From assembly GCA_016742175.1 (NCBI GenBank), contig JACVCH010000016.1:31769-95768 (forward strand): DNA of 64,000 nucleotides, given 5' to 3'. The notes beneath the pieces are model-generated. The model had not been told where the DNA came from. It did no database searches and worked only from the letters and a program-made list of their open reading frames with translations. Below, piece after piece: positions 57,848 through 64,000 of this stretch. Source of the DNA: Rhizobiaceae bacterium. GTDB taxonomy: Bacteria; Pseudomonadota; Alphaproteobacteria; Rhizobiales; Rhizobiaceae. Every line of letters begins with the position of its first letter. The first letter of the stretch is position 1. The translations under genes and the position numbers were made by a program.

Positions 57848-59277
57848 GCTTCAAACTCGCCATCATCGGCCGCCCGAATGTCGGCAAGTCGACGCTGTTC
57901 AACCGGCTCGCCGGGCGCAAGCTTGCGCTCGTCGACGACACGCCGGGCGTCACGCGCGACCGCCGCTCGCATACGGCGAAGCTCTACGATCTCGAATTCG
58001 ACGTCATCGACACGGCCGGCCTCGAAACCGCCGAAGCCGCGAGCCTTGCCGGCCGCATGCGCCAGCAGACCGAGACCGCCATCGAGGAGGCTGACGTCAT
58101 CTGCTTCGTGGTCGACGCCAAGACCGGCCTGATGCCGGACGACCGCGCCTTCGCCGACATCGTCCGCCGCTTCGGCAAGCCCGTCGTTCTCGCCGCCAAC
58201 AAGGCCGAGGCACGCGGCGCGCAGGGCGGCTTCCTCGAAGCCTGGGAACTCGGCCTCGGCGAGCCCGTCGGCATTTCCGCCGAACACGGCGAGGGCATGG
58301 TCGATCTGCGCGACGCCATCGTCGCGGCGATCGGCGAGGAAAAGGCCTTCGGCGAGGAAGAGGACGAGGACGACGTATTTGCCGGCCAGCCGCTGATCGG
58401 CGAGGACGTCTCTGACGAGGACGAGGAAGCGATCCCCGCCTATGACGCGACGAAGCCGCTGCGCATCGCCGTCGTCGGCCGCCCGAATGCCGGCAAGTCG
58501 ACGCTGATCAACGCGCTCGTCGGCGAGGACCGTCTCCTGACCGGCCCGGAAGCCGGCATCACGCGCGATTCCATCTCCGTCGACTGGGATTGGAAGGGCC
58601 GCAAGATCAAGCTCTTCGACACCGCCGGCATGCGCCGCAAGTCGCGCGTCCAGGAAAAGCTCGAGAAGCTTTCCGTCGCCGATGGCCTGCGCGCAATCCG
58701 CTTCGCCGAAGTCGTCGTCATCGTCTTCGACGCGACGATCCCGTTCGAAAAGCAGGACCTGACCATCGCGGATTTGATCATCCGCGAGGGCAGGGCGCCC
58801 GTCCTCGCCTTCAACAAATGGGACCTGATCGAGAACCGTCAGGAACTCCTGGCCGAACTGCGCGAGAAGACGACGCGGCTCCTGCCGCAGGTCCGCGGCC
58901 TCCAGGCCGTCACCATCTCGGCCGAGACCGAGCGCGGCCTCGACAAGCTGATGGACGCGATCGAGACGACGCACCGGGTCTGGAACACGCGCATTTCCAC
59001 CGGCCGTCTCAACCGCTGGCTGGAAGGCGTCACCGCGCATCACCCGCCGCCGGCCGTCGCCGGCCGCCGGCTGAAGATCAAGTACATCACCCAGATCAAG
59101 ACGCGCCCGCCCGGCTTCGTCCTCTCCTGCACGCGCCCCGAAGCCGTGCCGCAAAGCTACATCCGCTACCTGACGAACGAGCTGCGCCAGGCCTTCGACA
59201 TGCCGGGCGTTCCGATTCGCATGGTGCTCCGCGCCTCCGAGAATCCCTTCGCCGGCAGGGCCAAAAAGAGAACATGA
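57844..59277 (+). CDS. der: GTPase Der (EngA), ribosome assembly
   Basis: Double-Era GTPase of 477 residues needed for 50S subunit maturation. GTPase 1 has G1 GRPNVGKST and G3 DTAGLE; GTPase 2 has G1 [10 protein letters not shown]3 [10 protein letters not shown] and G4 NKWD. A KH-like C-terminal domain follows (about 385-470). An acidic linker of about 30 residues ([11 protein letters not shown] region) separates the GTPase domains. The start is GTG 57844 inside the stop codon of the upstream gene. Confidence 0.96.
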   Translation: MSFKLAIIGRPNVGKSTLFNRLAGRKLALVDDTPGVTRDRRSHTAKLYDLEFDVIDTAGLETAEAASLAGRMRQQTETAIEEADVICFVVDAKTGLMPDDRAFADIVRRFGKPVVLAANKAEARGAQGGFLEAWELGLGEPVGISAEHGEGMVDLRDAIVAAIGEEKAFGEEEDEDDVFAGQPLIGEDVSDEDEEAIPAYDATKPLRIAVVGRPNAGKSTLINALVGEDRLLTGPEAGITRDSISVDWDWKGRKIKLFDTAGMRRKSRVQEKLEKLSVADGLRAIRFAEVVVIVFDATIPFEKQDLTIADLIIREGRAPVLAFNKWDLIENRQELLAELREKTTRLLPQVRGLQAVTISAETERGLDKLMDAIETTHRVWNTRISTGRLNRWLEGVTAHHPPPAVAGRRLKIKYITQIKTRPPGFVLSCTRPEAVPQSYIRYLTNELRQAFDMPGVPIRMVLRASENPFAGRAKKRT

Positions 59278-59431
59278 CGGGCCATTGGGTCTTTCGTCGT
59301 CTCATCTGCCTCTAGGTCACATTCACGCCGCACTCCTCCGCGAAACGCGATCCATTGAGTGATTTGAGGGGACGGGCGACCGTCGATCGTTACCGGGGAC
59401 ATGATCACGGCACTGGGCCTGACCCAGCGGC

Positions 59432-59454
59432 ATTAACCGCCCATAAAGGTTAAT
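59432..59454. promoter_or_regulatory. Inverted repeat ATTAACC-N9-GGTTAAT upstream of the SleB-like gene
   Basis: Perfect 7-base arms in the otherwise empty 227-base gap between der and the wall hydrolase, 51 bases before its start. The A/T-rich symmetric site could be an operator. The spacing does not fit a CtrA box. Confidence 0.35.
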
Positions 59455-59504
59455 CGATCATTTTTGGCCGGTGTTGGCTTTTAGATGCGTATGGAGCGGG
59501 TCCA

Positions 59505-60677
59505 TTGCGGGTAAGGCGTTTGTCGCGTCGCTTGAAAGGCGTTCTCGAGGGCAGGTCGGTTGCGACCCCTGCGCTTTTCGGTATCGGCATCTGGCTCGCC
59601 TTTCCCACCGCCTCCGCCTATCAGGACATGACGAGCTTCGTCTCCGGGCTTGAAACCGGTTCCGGGCGCTGGGGCGCCGTCGTCGAGCAGGCGCAGGCCG
59701 GCGCGGTCCAGCAGGCCGATCTTCCCTTCGTCGACGCGACGGTCACCGGCGCGATCGCGGGCGCCGGCCTCAAGGTTCCCGGCCTCGGCACGGTTGCCCT
59801 TCGCTCGCAGGACGGCGAGAAGAACAAGCGCCCCGACGAGGACCGCATCAGCCGCTCCGGCAAGCAGGGCCGCATCCTCAAGATCGCGCCCGTCTCGCCG
59901 CCGAAATTCTTCAACGCCGGCTCCATTCTCGAGCGCACCTCGTCGCTGCATGATCCCGAGCCCGAATATGCGATGGCCTTCGTGAAGCCGGAGATCGAGG
60001 GCAAGGAACTCGACATCGCGCTCGCCTTCCACCCGACGCACCGGCCGATCGAGAACGACATGCCGGTAATGCTCGCCTCGCTCGTCACCAGCGAGAAGGC
60101 CGACATCCTCGCCACCGCCTACGCGCCGGCCGAGCCCAACTACGCGACGGCTTCGCCCTTCGCGAGCCTCCTCAAGGGCGAGGACCCGACCGGCGGCCGC
60201 TTCATCCCGCCGATGGCGCCGGGCGATCATGCCTGGATGAAGATGCCGCTGCCGGCCCACGTCTTTTCCGACAAGGAGCAAAAGTGCCTCGCGGAAGGCA
60301 TCTACTTCGAGGCGCGCGGCGAAGAGGTGAAGGGCCAGGCGGCCGTCGCCCAGGTGATTCTCAACCGCGTCCGCGCGCCCGCCTATCCGAACACGATCTG
60401 CGGCGTCGTCTACCAGAATCGCTCCTGGCGCAATCGCTGCCAGTTCTCCTTCGCCTGCGACGGCACCAAGCCGCGCGTCACCAGCCAGCGTCACTACAAG
60501 CTCGCCCAGGAAGTCGCCATGGCGGTCACCGCCGGCAAGATCTTCCTGCCCGAAGTCGGCTCCTCCACGCATTACCACGCCACCTATGTCAGCCCGCGCT
60601 GGGCGCGCACGATGGACAAGGTGAAGAAGATCGGCCTCCACATCTTCTACCGCACCAAGGGTGGCGGCTGGAGCTGA
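59505..60677 (+). CDS. SleB-type cell wall hydrolase
   Basis: Exported peptidoglycan hydrolase of 390 residues. A basic N-terminus and a hydrophobic stretch (about 20-38) act as signal peptide or anchor. A long low-complexity linker follows, and the C-terminal Hydrolase_2 domain (about 260-385) shows CLAEGIYFEARGE and QVILNRVRAPAYP, with STHYHATYVSPRW near the end. TTG 59505 is used because it has GGAG upstream and no ATG is in frame nearby. Confidence 0.87.
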   Translation: MRVRRLSRRLKGVLEGRSVATPALFGIGIWLAFPTASAYQDMTSFVSGLETGSGRWGAVVEQAQAGAVQQADLPFVDATVTGAIAGAGLKVPGLGTVALRSQDGEKNKRPDEDRISRSGKQGRILKIAPVSPPKFFNAGSILERTSSLHDPEPEYAMAFVKPEIEGKELDIALAFHPTHRPIENDMPVMLASLVTSEKADILATAYAPAEPNYATASPFASLLKGEDPTGGRFIPPMAPGDHAWMKMPLPAHVFSDKEQKCLAEGIYFEARGEEVKGQAAVAQVILNRVRAPAYPNTICGVVYQNRSWRNRCQFSFACDGTKPRVTSQRHYKLAQEVAMAVTAGKIFLPEVGSSTHYHATYVSPRWARTMDKVKKIGLHIFYRTKGGGWS

Positions 60678-60803
60678 TTTCAGGCCCGCCGGCGCGCTCC
60701 TGCAGGGCGATTCTCGGCCGGGTCGCCTGCGCGCATTGTCGCAGCTCGCTAATTCACTGATTTTCCTCGCGAAATCCCGCCCGATTCAATCCCCGGCCGT
60801 GGC

Positions 60804-60832
60804 TTGACTGGCGCGGGTGCCCTGAATATGTT
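60804..60832 (+). promoter_or_regulatory. Sigma-70-type promoter of the atpI operon
   Basis: TTGACT (60804-60809), 17 bases, TATGTT (60827-60832), ending 57 bases before the atpI start. The -35 box matches the consensus in five of six positions. It is placed as expected for the F0 operon. Confidence 0.6.
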
Positions 60833-60889
60833 GCGCGCGACTTTGAAGCGGTAAGCCAAGATGGATGCCAGGCGGGTCAGGAGGTTGCG

Positions 60890-61285
60890 ATGGCCGACAT
60901 GAACGGGCCAGGCGGAACCGGCCGGACAGGCCCGGAGCCGGACGGCAGCGGAGACGATCTTGAACGTCGCCGCCGCGAGCTCGACGCCAAGCTGGCGGTG
61001 AAGCGACCGGCGAAGGATGTCGAGGCGAGCGGTCCGAGAACCGGCGGGATGGCCGGCATGGGCAAGGCCCTGCGACTGTCGAGCGAGTTCATCGCCGGCG
61101 TTGTCGTGGGAGCGGCCATCGGATGGTTCGTCGACACGGTGGCGGGCACGACCCCCTGGGGTCTGATCGTCTTTCTCTTGCTCGGATTTGCCGCCGGGGT
61201 CCTGAACGTCCTTCGCTCCGCCGGTGTCGTCGCGGAGCGCGGGGTCGAGCCGCCGGACGGCGGACGGGACCGACACGAAACGTAG
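60890..61285 (+). CDS. atpI: ATP synthase protein I (AtpI)
   Basis: Small membrane protein of 131 residues with a hydrophilic N-terminus of about 55 residues and two helices (about 65-85 and 90-115), containing FIAGVVVGAAIGWFVD. AtpI helps c-ring assembly and possibly Mg2+ supply. First gene of the F0 operon. ATG 60890 follows GGAGGTTGCG. Confidence 0.9.
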   Translation: MADMNGPGGTGRTGPEPDGSGDDLERRRRELDAKLAVKRPAKDVEASGPRTGGMAGMGKALRLSSEFIAGVVVGAAIGWFVDTVAGTTPWGLIVFLLLGFAAGVLNVLRSAGVVAERGVEPPDGGRDRHET

Positions 61286-61330
61286 CTTTATCCGGCGCGT
61301 CTGCGCCGACATTGTATCGAGGGGCGCCTG

Positions 61331-62080
61331 ATGGCCGAAGATCCGATCCACCAGTTTCAGATCTCCAGATTGATTCCGATCGAGATCGGTGGGCTCGACT
61401 TCTCCTTCACCAATTCCTCGCTCTTCATGGTCGCCACCGTCGTGACCACGGGTGCGTTCCTGTACCTGACGACGTCGAGCCGCGGCCTCGTGCCGAGCCG
61501 CACGCAGTCCGTGTCGGAAATGTCCTACGAGTTCGTCGCCAACATGCTGCGCGACGCGACCGGGCCGCAAGGCATGCGCTTCTTCCCGCTCGTTTTCTCG
61601 CTCTTCATGTTCATCCTCGTGGCGAACATGTTCGGGATGGTGCCGTACTTCTTCACCGTGACGAGCCATCTCATCGTCACCTTCGCCCTCGCCATGGTCG
61701 TCATGCTGACGCTGGTCGGCTACGGCCTCAAGACGCACGGCGCGCGCTTCTTCAAGCTGTTCGTGCCGCATGGCGTGCCAGGCGTGCTGGTCCCGCTCGT
61801 CGCCTCGATCGAGGTCATCTCGTTCCTGTCGCGCCCGATCAGCCTGTCGGTTCGTCTCTTCGCCAACATGCTGGCCGGCCACATCACGCTGAAGGTTTTC
61901 GCGGGCTTCGTCACCACCTTGAGCGGCCTTGGCGCGTTCGGCGTCATCGGCGCGGTGCTGCCGCTGCTTTTGACCATCGCGATCACCGGTCTCGAATTCC
62001 TCGTCTCGTTCCTGCAGGCCTACGTCTTCGCGGTCCTGACCTGCATGTACCTGAACGACGCCGTCCATCCCGATCATTGA
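61331..62080 (+). CDS. atpB: ATP synthase F0 subunit a
   Basis: Membrane subunit of 249 residues forming the proton half-channels beside the c ring. The essential arginine is in [18 protein letters not shown], with the late helix [18 protein letters not shown]. Normal length and position between atpI and atpE. Confidence 0.95.
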   Translation: MAEDPIHQFQISRLIPIEIGGLDFSFTNSSLFMVATVVTTGAFLYLTTSSRGLVPSRTQSVSEMSYEFVANMLRDATGPQGMRFFPLVFSLFMFILVANMFGMVPYFFTVTSHLIVTFALAMVVMLTLVGYGLKTHGARFFKLFVPHGVPGVLVPLVASIEVISFLSRPISLSVRLFANMLAGHITLKVFAGFVTTLSGLGAFGVIGAVLPLLLTIAITGLEFLVSFLQAYVFAVLTCMYLNDAVHPDH

Positions 62081-62171
62081 TCGGACGGGGTTAGCCATCA
62101 CCGGCCCCCGGGCCGACCATCTTCCAACCGGCATGAATGATGCCAAAGCGAATCCAAAAAGGAGTTTCAAA

Positions 62172-62396
62172 ATGGAAGTAGAAGCAGCACGCGCTCTCGG
62201 CGCAGGCATCGCCTGCCTCGGCATGGCCGGCACCGCCCTCGGTCTCGGCAACATCTTCGGCAGCTACCTCTCGGGCGCGCTTCGCAACCCGTCGGCAGCC
62301 GATGGCCAGTTCGGCCGTCTGATCTTCGGCTTCGCCGTGACGGAAGCTCTGGGCATCTTCTCGCTCCTCATCGCTCTCCTCCTCCTCTTCACGTAA
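62172..62396 (+). CDS. atpE: ATP synthase F0 subunit c
   Basis: Proteolipid of 74 residues with two helices and a polar loop (RNPSAADGQ). The proton-carrying residue is the glutamate of FAVTEALGIF; nothing suggests sodium specificity. ATG 62172 follows a strong AAAAGGAG, suiting the high copy number of subunit c. GC hairpins fill the 102 bases before the next gene and may protect the transcript. Confidence 0.96.
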   Translation: MEVEAARALGAGIACLGMAGTALGLGNIFGSYLSGALRNPSAADGQFGRLIFGFAVTEALGIFSLLIALLLLFT

Positions 62397-62498
62397 GATG
62401 AGGTCCGGCCGGCGGGCGCAGCCGCGCCCGCTCGCGCCGCCATTTGCGAGTGCTGAGACCCGCCGGTCAACTCCGTTGGCCGGCAACATGAGCAGGGG

Positions 62499-63077
62499 AT
62501 GCACATGTTCGTAACGCCTGGATACGCGCAGGAGACCGCTCCCGCCGAAGGCGAATTGCAGACCGAGATCGTTCACGAGGAAGGCGGCGAGGCAGGGTTT
62601 CCCCCCTTCGATACGTCGACCTACCCGTCCCAGCTCCTGTGGCTGGCGATCACCTTCGGCCTGTTCTACCTCTTCCTGCAGAAGGTCGTGCTCCCGAGGA
62701 TCGGAAACATCCTCGAGGTGCGCCGCGACCGCATTGCTCATGATCTCGATCAGGCAGCGCGCAACAAGGAAGAAGCCGACGCCGCGGTTGCTGCCTACGA
62801 GCAGGAACTGGCCGACGCCCGCACCAAGGCGCACGCCATCGCGCAGGCGGCCCAGGACGCGGCCAAGGCCGACGCCGAGGCCGAGCGCAAGTCGGTCGAG
62901 GCCGATCTCGAGCAGAAGCTGGTCGAGGCCGAGCGTCGCATCGCCATCGTTCGCGAAGCGGCGATGAAGGATGTCGGCACGATCGCCGAAGATACCGCCG
63001 GCGCCATCGTCGAGGCGCTCATCGATCGCAAGCCCGACGACGCGGCAATTGCCGCGGCCGTCAGCCAGGTTCGATAG
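62499..63077 (+). CDS. atpG: ATP synthase F0 subunit b' (AtpF')
   Basis: Stator subunit of 192 residues: one membrane helix (about 46-64, [14 protein letters not shown]) and a long charged coiled coil rich in A, E, K and R. A 45-residue N-terminal segment precedes the helix. The b/b' pair replaces the b homodimer and is typical of alphaproteobacteria and cyanobacteria. An in-frame ATG at 62505 is possible. Confidence 0.93.
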   Translation: MHMFVTPGYAQETAPAEGELQTEIVHEEGGEAGFPPFDTSTYPSQLLWLAITFGLFYLFLQKVVLPRIGNILEVRRDRIAHDLDQAARNKEEADAAVAAYEQELADARTKAHAIAQAAQDAAKADAEAERKSVEADLEQKLVEAERRIAIVREAAMKDVGTIAEDTAGAIVEALIDRKPDDAAIAAAVSQVR

Positions 63078-63086
63078 GAGCCCGCC

Positions 63087-63566
63087 ATGGACGCAACATT
63101 CTGGGCCACAGTCGGCCTCGTCATCTTCATCGGCATCGTCCTTTACCTGAAGGTGCCGGCCAAGATCGGCTCGACCCTCGACCAGCGCGCCGAGCGCATC
63201 CGCAACGAACTCGAAGAGGCCCGCCGCCTGCGCGAAGAAGCGCAGCAGCTCCTCGCCGAGTATCAGCGCAAGCGCAAGGAAGCCGAGCAGGAAGCGGGCG
63301 ACATCGTCGCCGCCGCCAAGCGCGAAGCCAACCACCTCGTCGAGGAAGCCAAGGCGCGCACGCAGGAATACGTCGCCCGTCGCACCACGCTCGCCGAGCA
63401 GAAGATCGCCCAGGCCGAACGCGACGCCGTCAACGCCGTCCGCTCCAACGCCGTCGACATCGCGGTCGCCGCAGCAGCCAAGCTGCTCGACGAACGCGCC
63501 GACGCCGACGTCAAGGCGCAGCTCTTCAAGTCGTCCCTCGACGACGTGAAGGCCCGCATGAACTGA
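63087..63566 (+). CDS. atpF: ATP synthase F0 subunit b
   Basis: Stator subunit of 159 residues with one N-terminal helix (about 4-22, FWATVGLVIFIGIVLYL) and a coiled-coil stalk. Shine-Dalgarno AGGAG lies seven bases upstream. Last gene of the operon, followed by an intrinsic terminator. The F1 genes are not in this window, as usual in alphaproteobacteria. Confidence 0.95.
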   Translation: MDATFWATVGLVIFIGIVLYLKVPAKIGSTLDQRAERIRNELEEARRLREEAQQLLAEYQRKRKEAEQEAGDIVAAAKREANHLVEEAKARTQEYVARRTTLAEQKIAQAERDAVNAVRSNAVDIAVAAAAKLLDERADADVKAQLFKSSLDDVKARMN

Positions 63567-63591
63567 CCCCGGTCAGACATGAACTTCAAAG

Positions 63592-63617
63592 AACCCCGCT
63601 TCGGCGGGGTTTTTTGT
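63592..63617 (+). terminator. Intrinsic terminator of the F0 operon
   Basis: AACCCCGC-TTCG-GCGGGGTT stem with a stable tetraloop, followed by a run of T (63610-63616), 26 bases after the atpF stop. One of the clearest terminators in the window. Confidence 0.92.
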
Positions 63618-63677
63618 TGCGAGGTCCTGCGTCCTTCGAGGCTCGCCGGTTGAAGATGTGCCGAGCGCGGCAAAGCC

Positions 63678-63950
63678 GTGCGGGCTCGCACCTCAGGATG
63701 AGGACCGTTGTCGTTCGTGCCCACAATCGCCATGCACTCAAGTCGCAACCGCCCTCATGCTCAGGTGCGTGCGGGCTCGCACCTCAGGATGAGGACCGTA
63801 GTTGGCCGCGCCCACAATCGCCATACACTCAAGTCGCAATCGCCCTCATCCTGAGGTGCGTGCGGGCTCGCACCTCAGGATGAGGACCGTTGTCGTTCGA
63901 GCCCACAATCGCCATGCACTCAAGTCGCAACCGCCCTCATCCTGAGGTGT
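63678..63950. repeat. Three contiguous 91-bp tandem repeats, each a long palindrome
   Basis: The unit starting GTGCGGGCTCGCACC begins at 63678, 63769 and 63860, exactly 91 bases apart. Each unit holds CACCTCAGGATGAGG and, 60 bases on, its inverse CCTCATCCTGAGGTG (two changes in the first copy). A partial inverted arm follows at 63951. Outer arms AGGCTCGCC (63639-63647) and GGCGAGCCT (63992-64000) enclose the array, which may continue past the window. No gene is present in 63567-64000. Confidence 0.85.
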
Positions 63951-64000
63951 GAGCCCGCACGACACCTCGGTTGAACCGCCCACCTTCGACGGGCGAGCCT

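Noticed and set aside
59433..59453. CtrA binding box upstream of the wall hydrolase
   Set aside because: The two TTAA elements are 13 bases apart rather than the required seven.
60890..63566. Truncated ATP synthase operon because F1 genes are missing
   Set aside because: In alphaproteobacteria F0 and F1 genes normally form separate operons; a terminator directly after atpF confirms a complete unit.
63614..63883. Open frame through the tandem repeats
   Set aside because: It only reads through repeat units after a terminator and has no ribosome binding site.
63678..63950. Possible CRISPR array
   Set aside because: The 91-bp units are contiguous and near-identical throughout; there are no unique spacers and no cas genes in the window.

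Overview
This 64 kb window is a GC-rich, densely packed bacterial chromosome segment, most likely from an alphaproteobacterium of the Hyphomicrobiales (Rhizobiales). The inference rests on several features: an F0 ATP synthase operon atpI-B-E-F'-F with a divided b/b' pair and no F1 genes beside it, a HWE-type histidine kinase, many ABC uptake systems, NnrU, the guaB...RsmB-like methyltransferase...guaA neighbourhood, and REP-like intergenic palindromes. I recognised no rRNA, tRNA, prophage or transposase gene. The genus cannot be set from the sequence alone.

Layout. 1-7870: a branched-chain-amino-acid-type ABC transporter (livG-H-M, binding protein, livF) between two acyl-CoA ligase-family genes, suggesting uptake of a carboxylic acid followed by CoA activation. 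7874-17170 (minus strand): a complete Mrp/Pha cation/proton antiporter operon mrpA-B-C-D-E-F-G running into a membrane histidine kinase and an NtrC-type sigma-54 response regulator. The last antiporter subunit carries a soluble extension of about 300 residues resembling universal stress proteins, and MrpE is short. 17443-22256: a BMP/nucleoside-type ABC importer, with a palindromic MITE-like element between the ATPase and permease genes. 22253-28431: a polyamine/opine-type ABC importer, an XRE-cupin regulator and a divergent histidinol-dehydrogenase homologue.

28490-32224: a TPP riboswitch followed by ykoF-E-D-C, an ECF transporter for thiamine or its pyrimidine precursor. 32317-37519: exopolyphosphatase-family protein, RlmE, a drug-efflux MFS protein, a secreted metallo-beta-lactamase-fold protein and a CAP lipoprotein. 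37521-40048 (minus): an H-NOX nitric-oxide sensor followed by a GAF-GGDEF-EAL protein. 40202-51794: guaB, a HigB/HigA-like toxin-antitoxin pair with a perfect palindromic operator, MAPEG, divergent oxyR/katG, DUF1275, a RsmB-like methyltransferase, TspO, cupin, GFA, thioesterase and guaA.

51795-54668 (minus): an operon for a double-domain KaiC-like ATPase, a HWE histidine kinase with a receiver-like N-terminus, and a single-domain response regulator. There is no KaiA or KaiB. 54850-59277: ArsC/Spx-like protein, MFS, NnrU, a TPR membrane protein and Der. 59505-63566: a SleB-type wall hydrolase and the F0 operon, ending in a strong terminator. The last 380 bases hold three contiguous 91-bp palindromic repeats.

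The best leads for something not well described are the Mrp operon with its MrpG-stress-domain fusion and built-in sigma-54 two-component system, and the KaiC-HWE kinase-receiver operon in which the first KaiC domain lacks its catalytic glutamates. Further leads are the paired palindromes near 17273 and the palindromic operators at 35881 and 42298.
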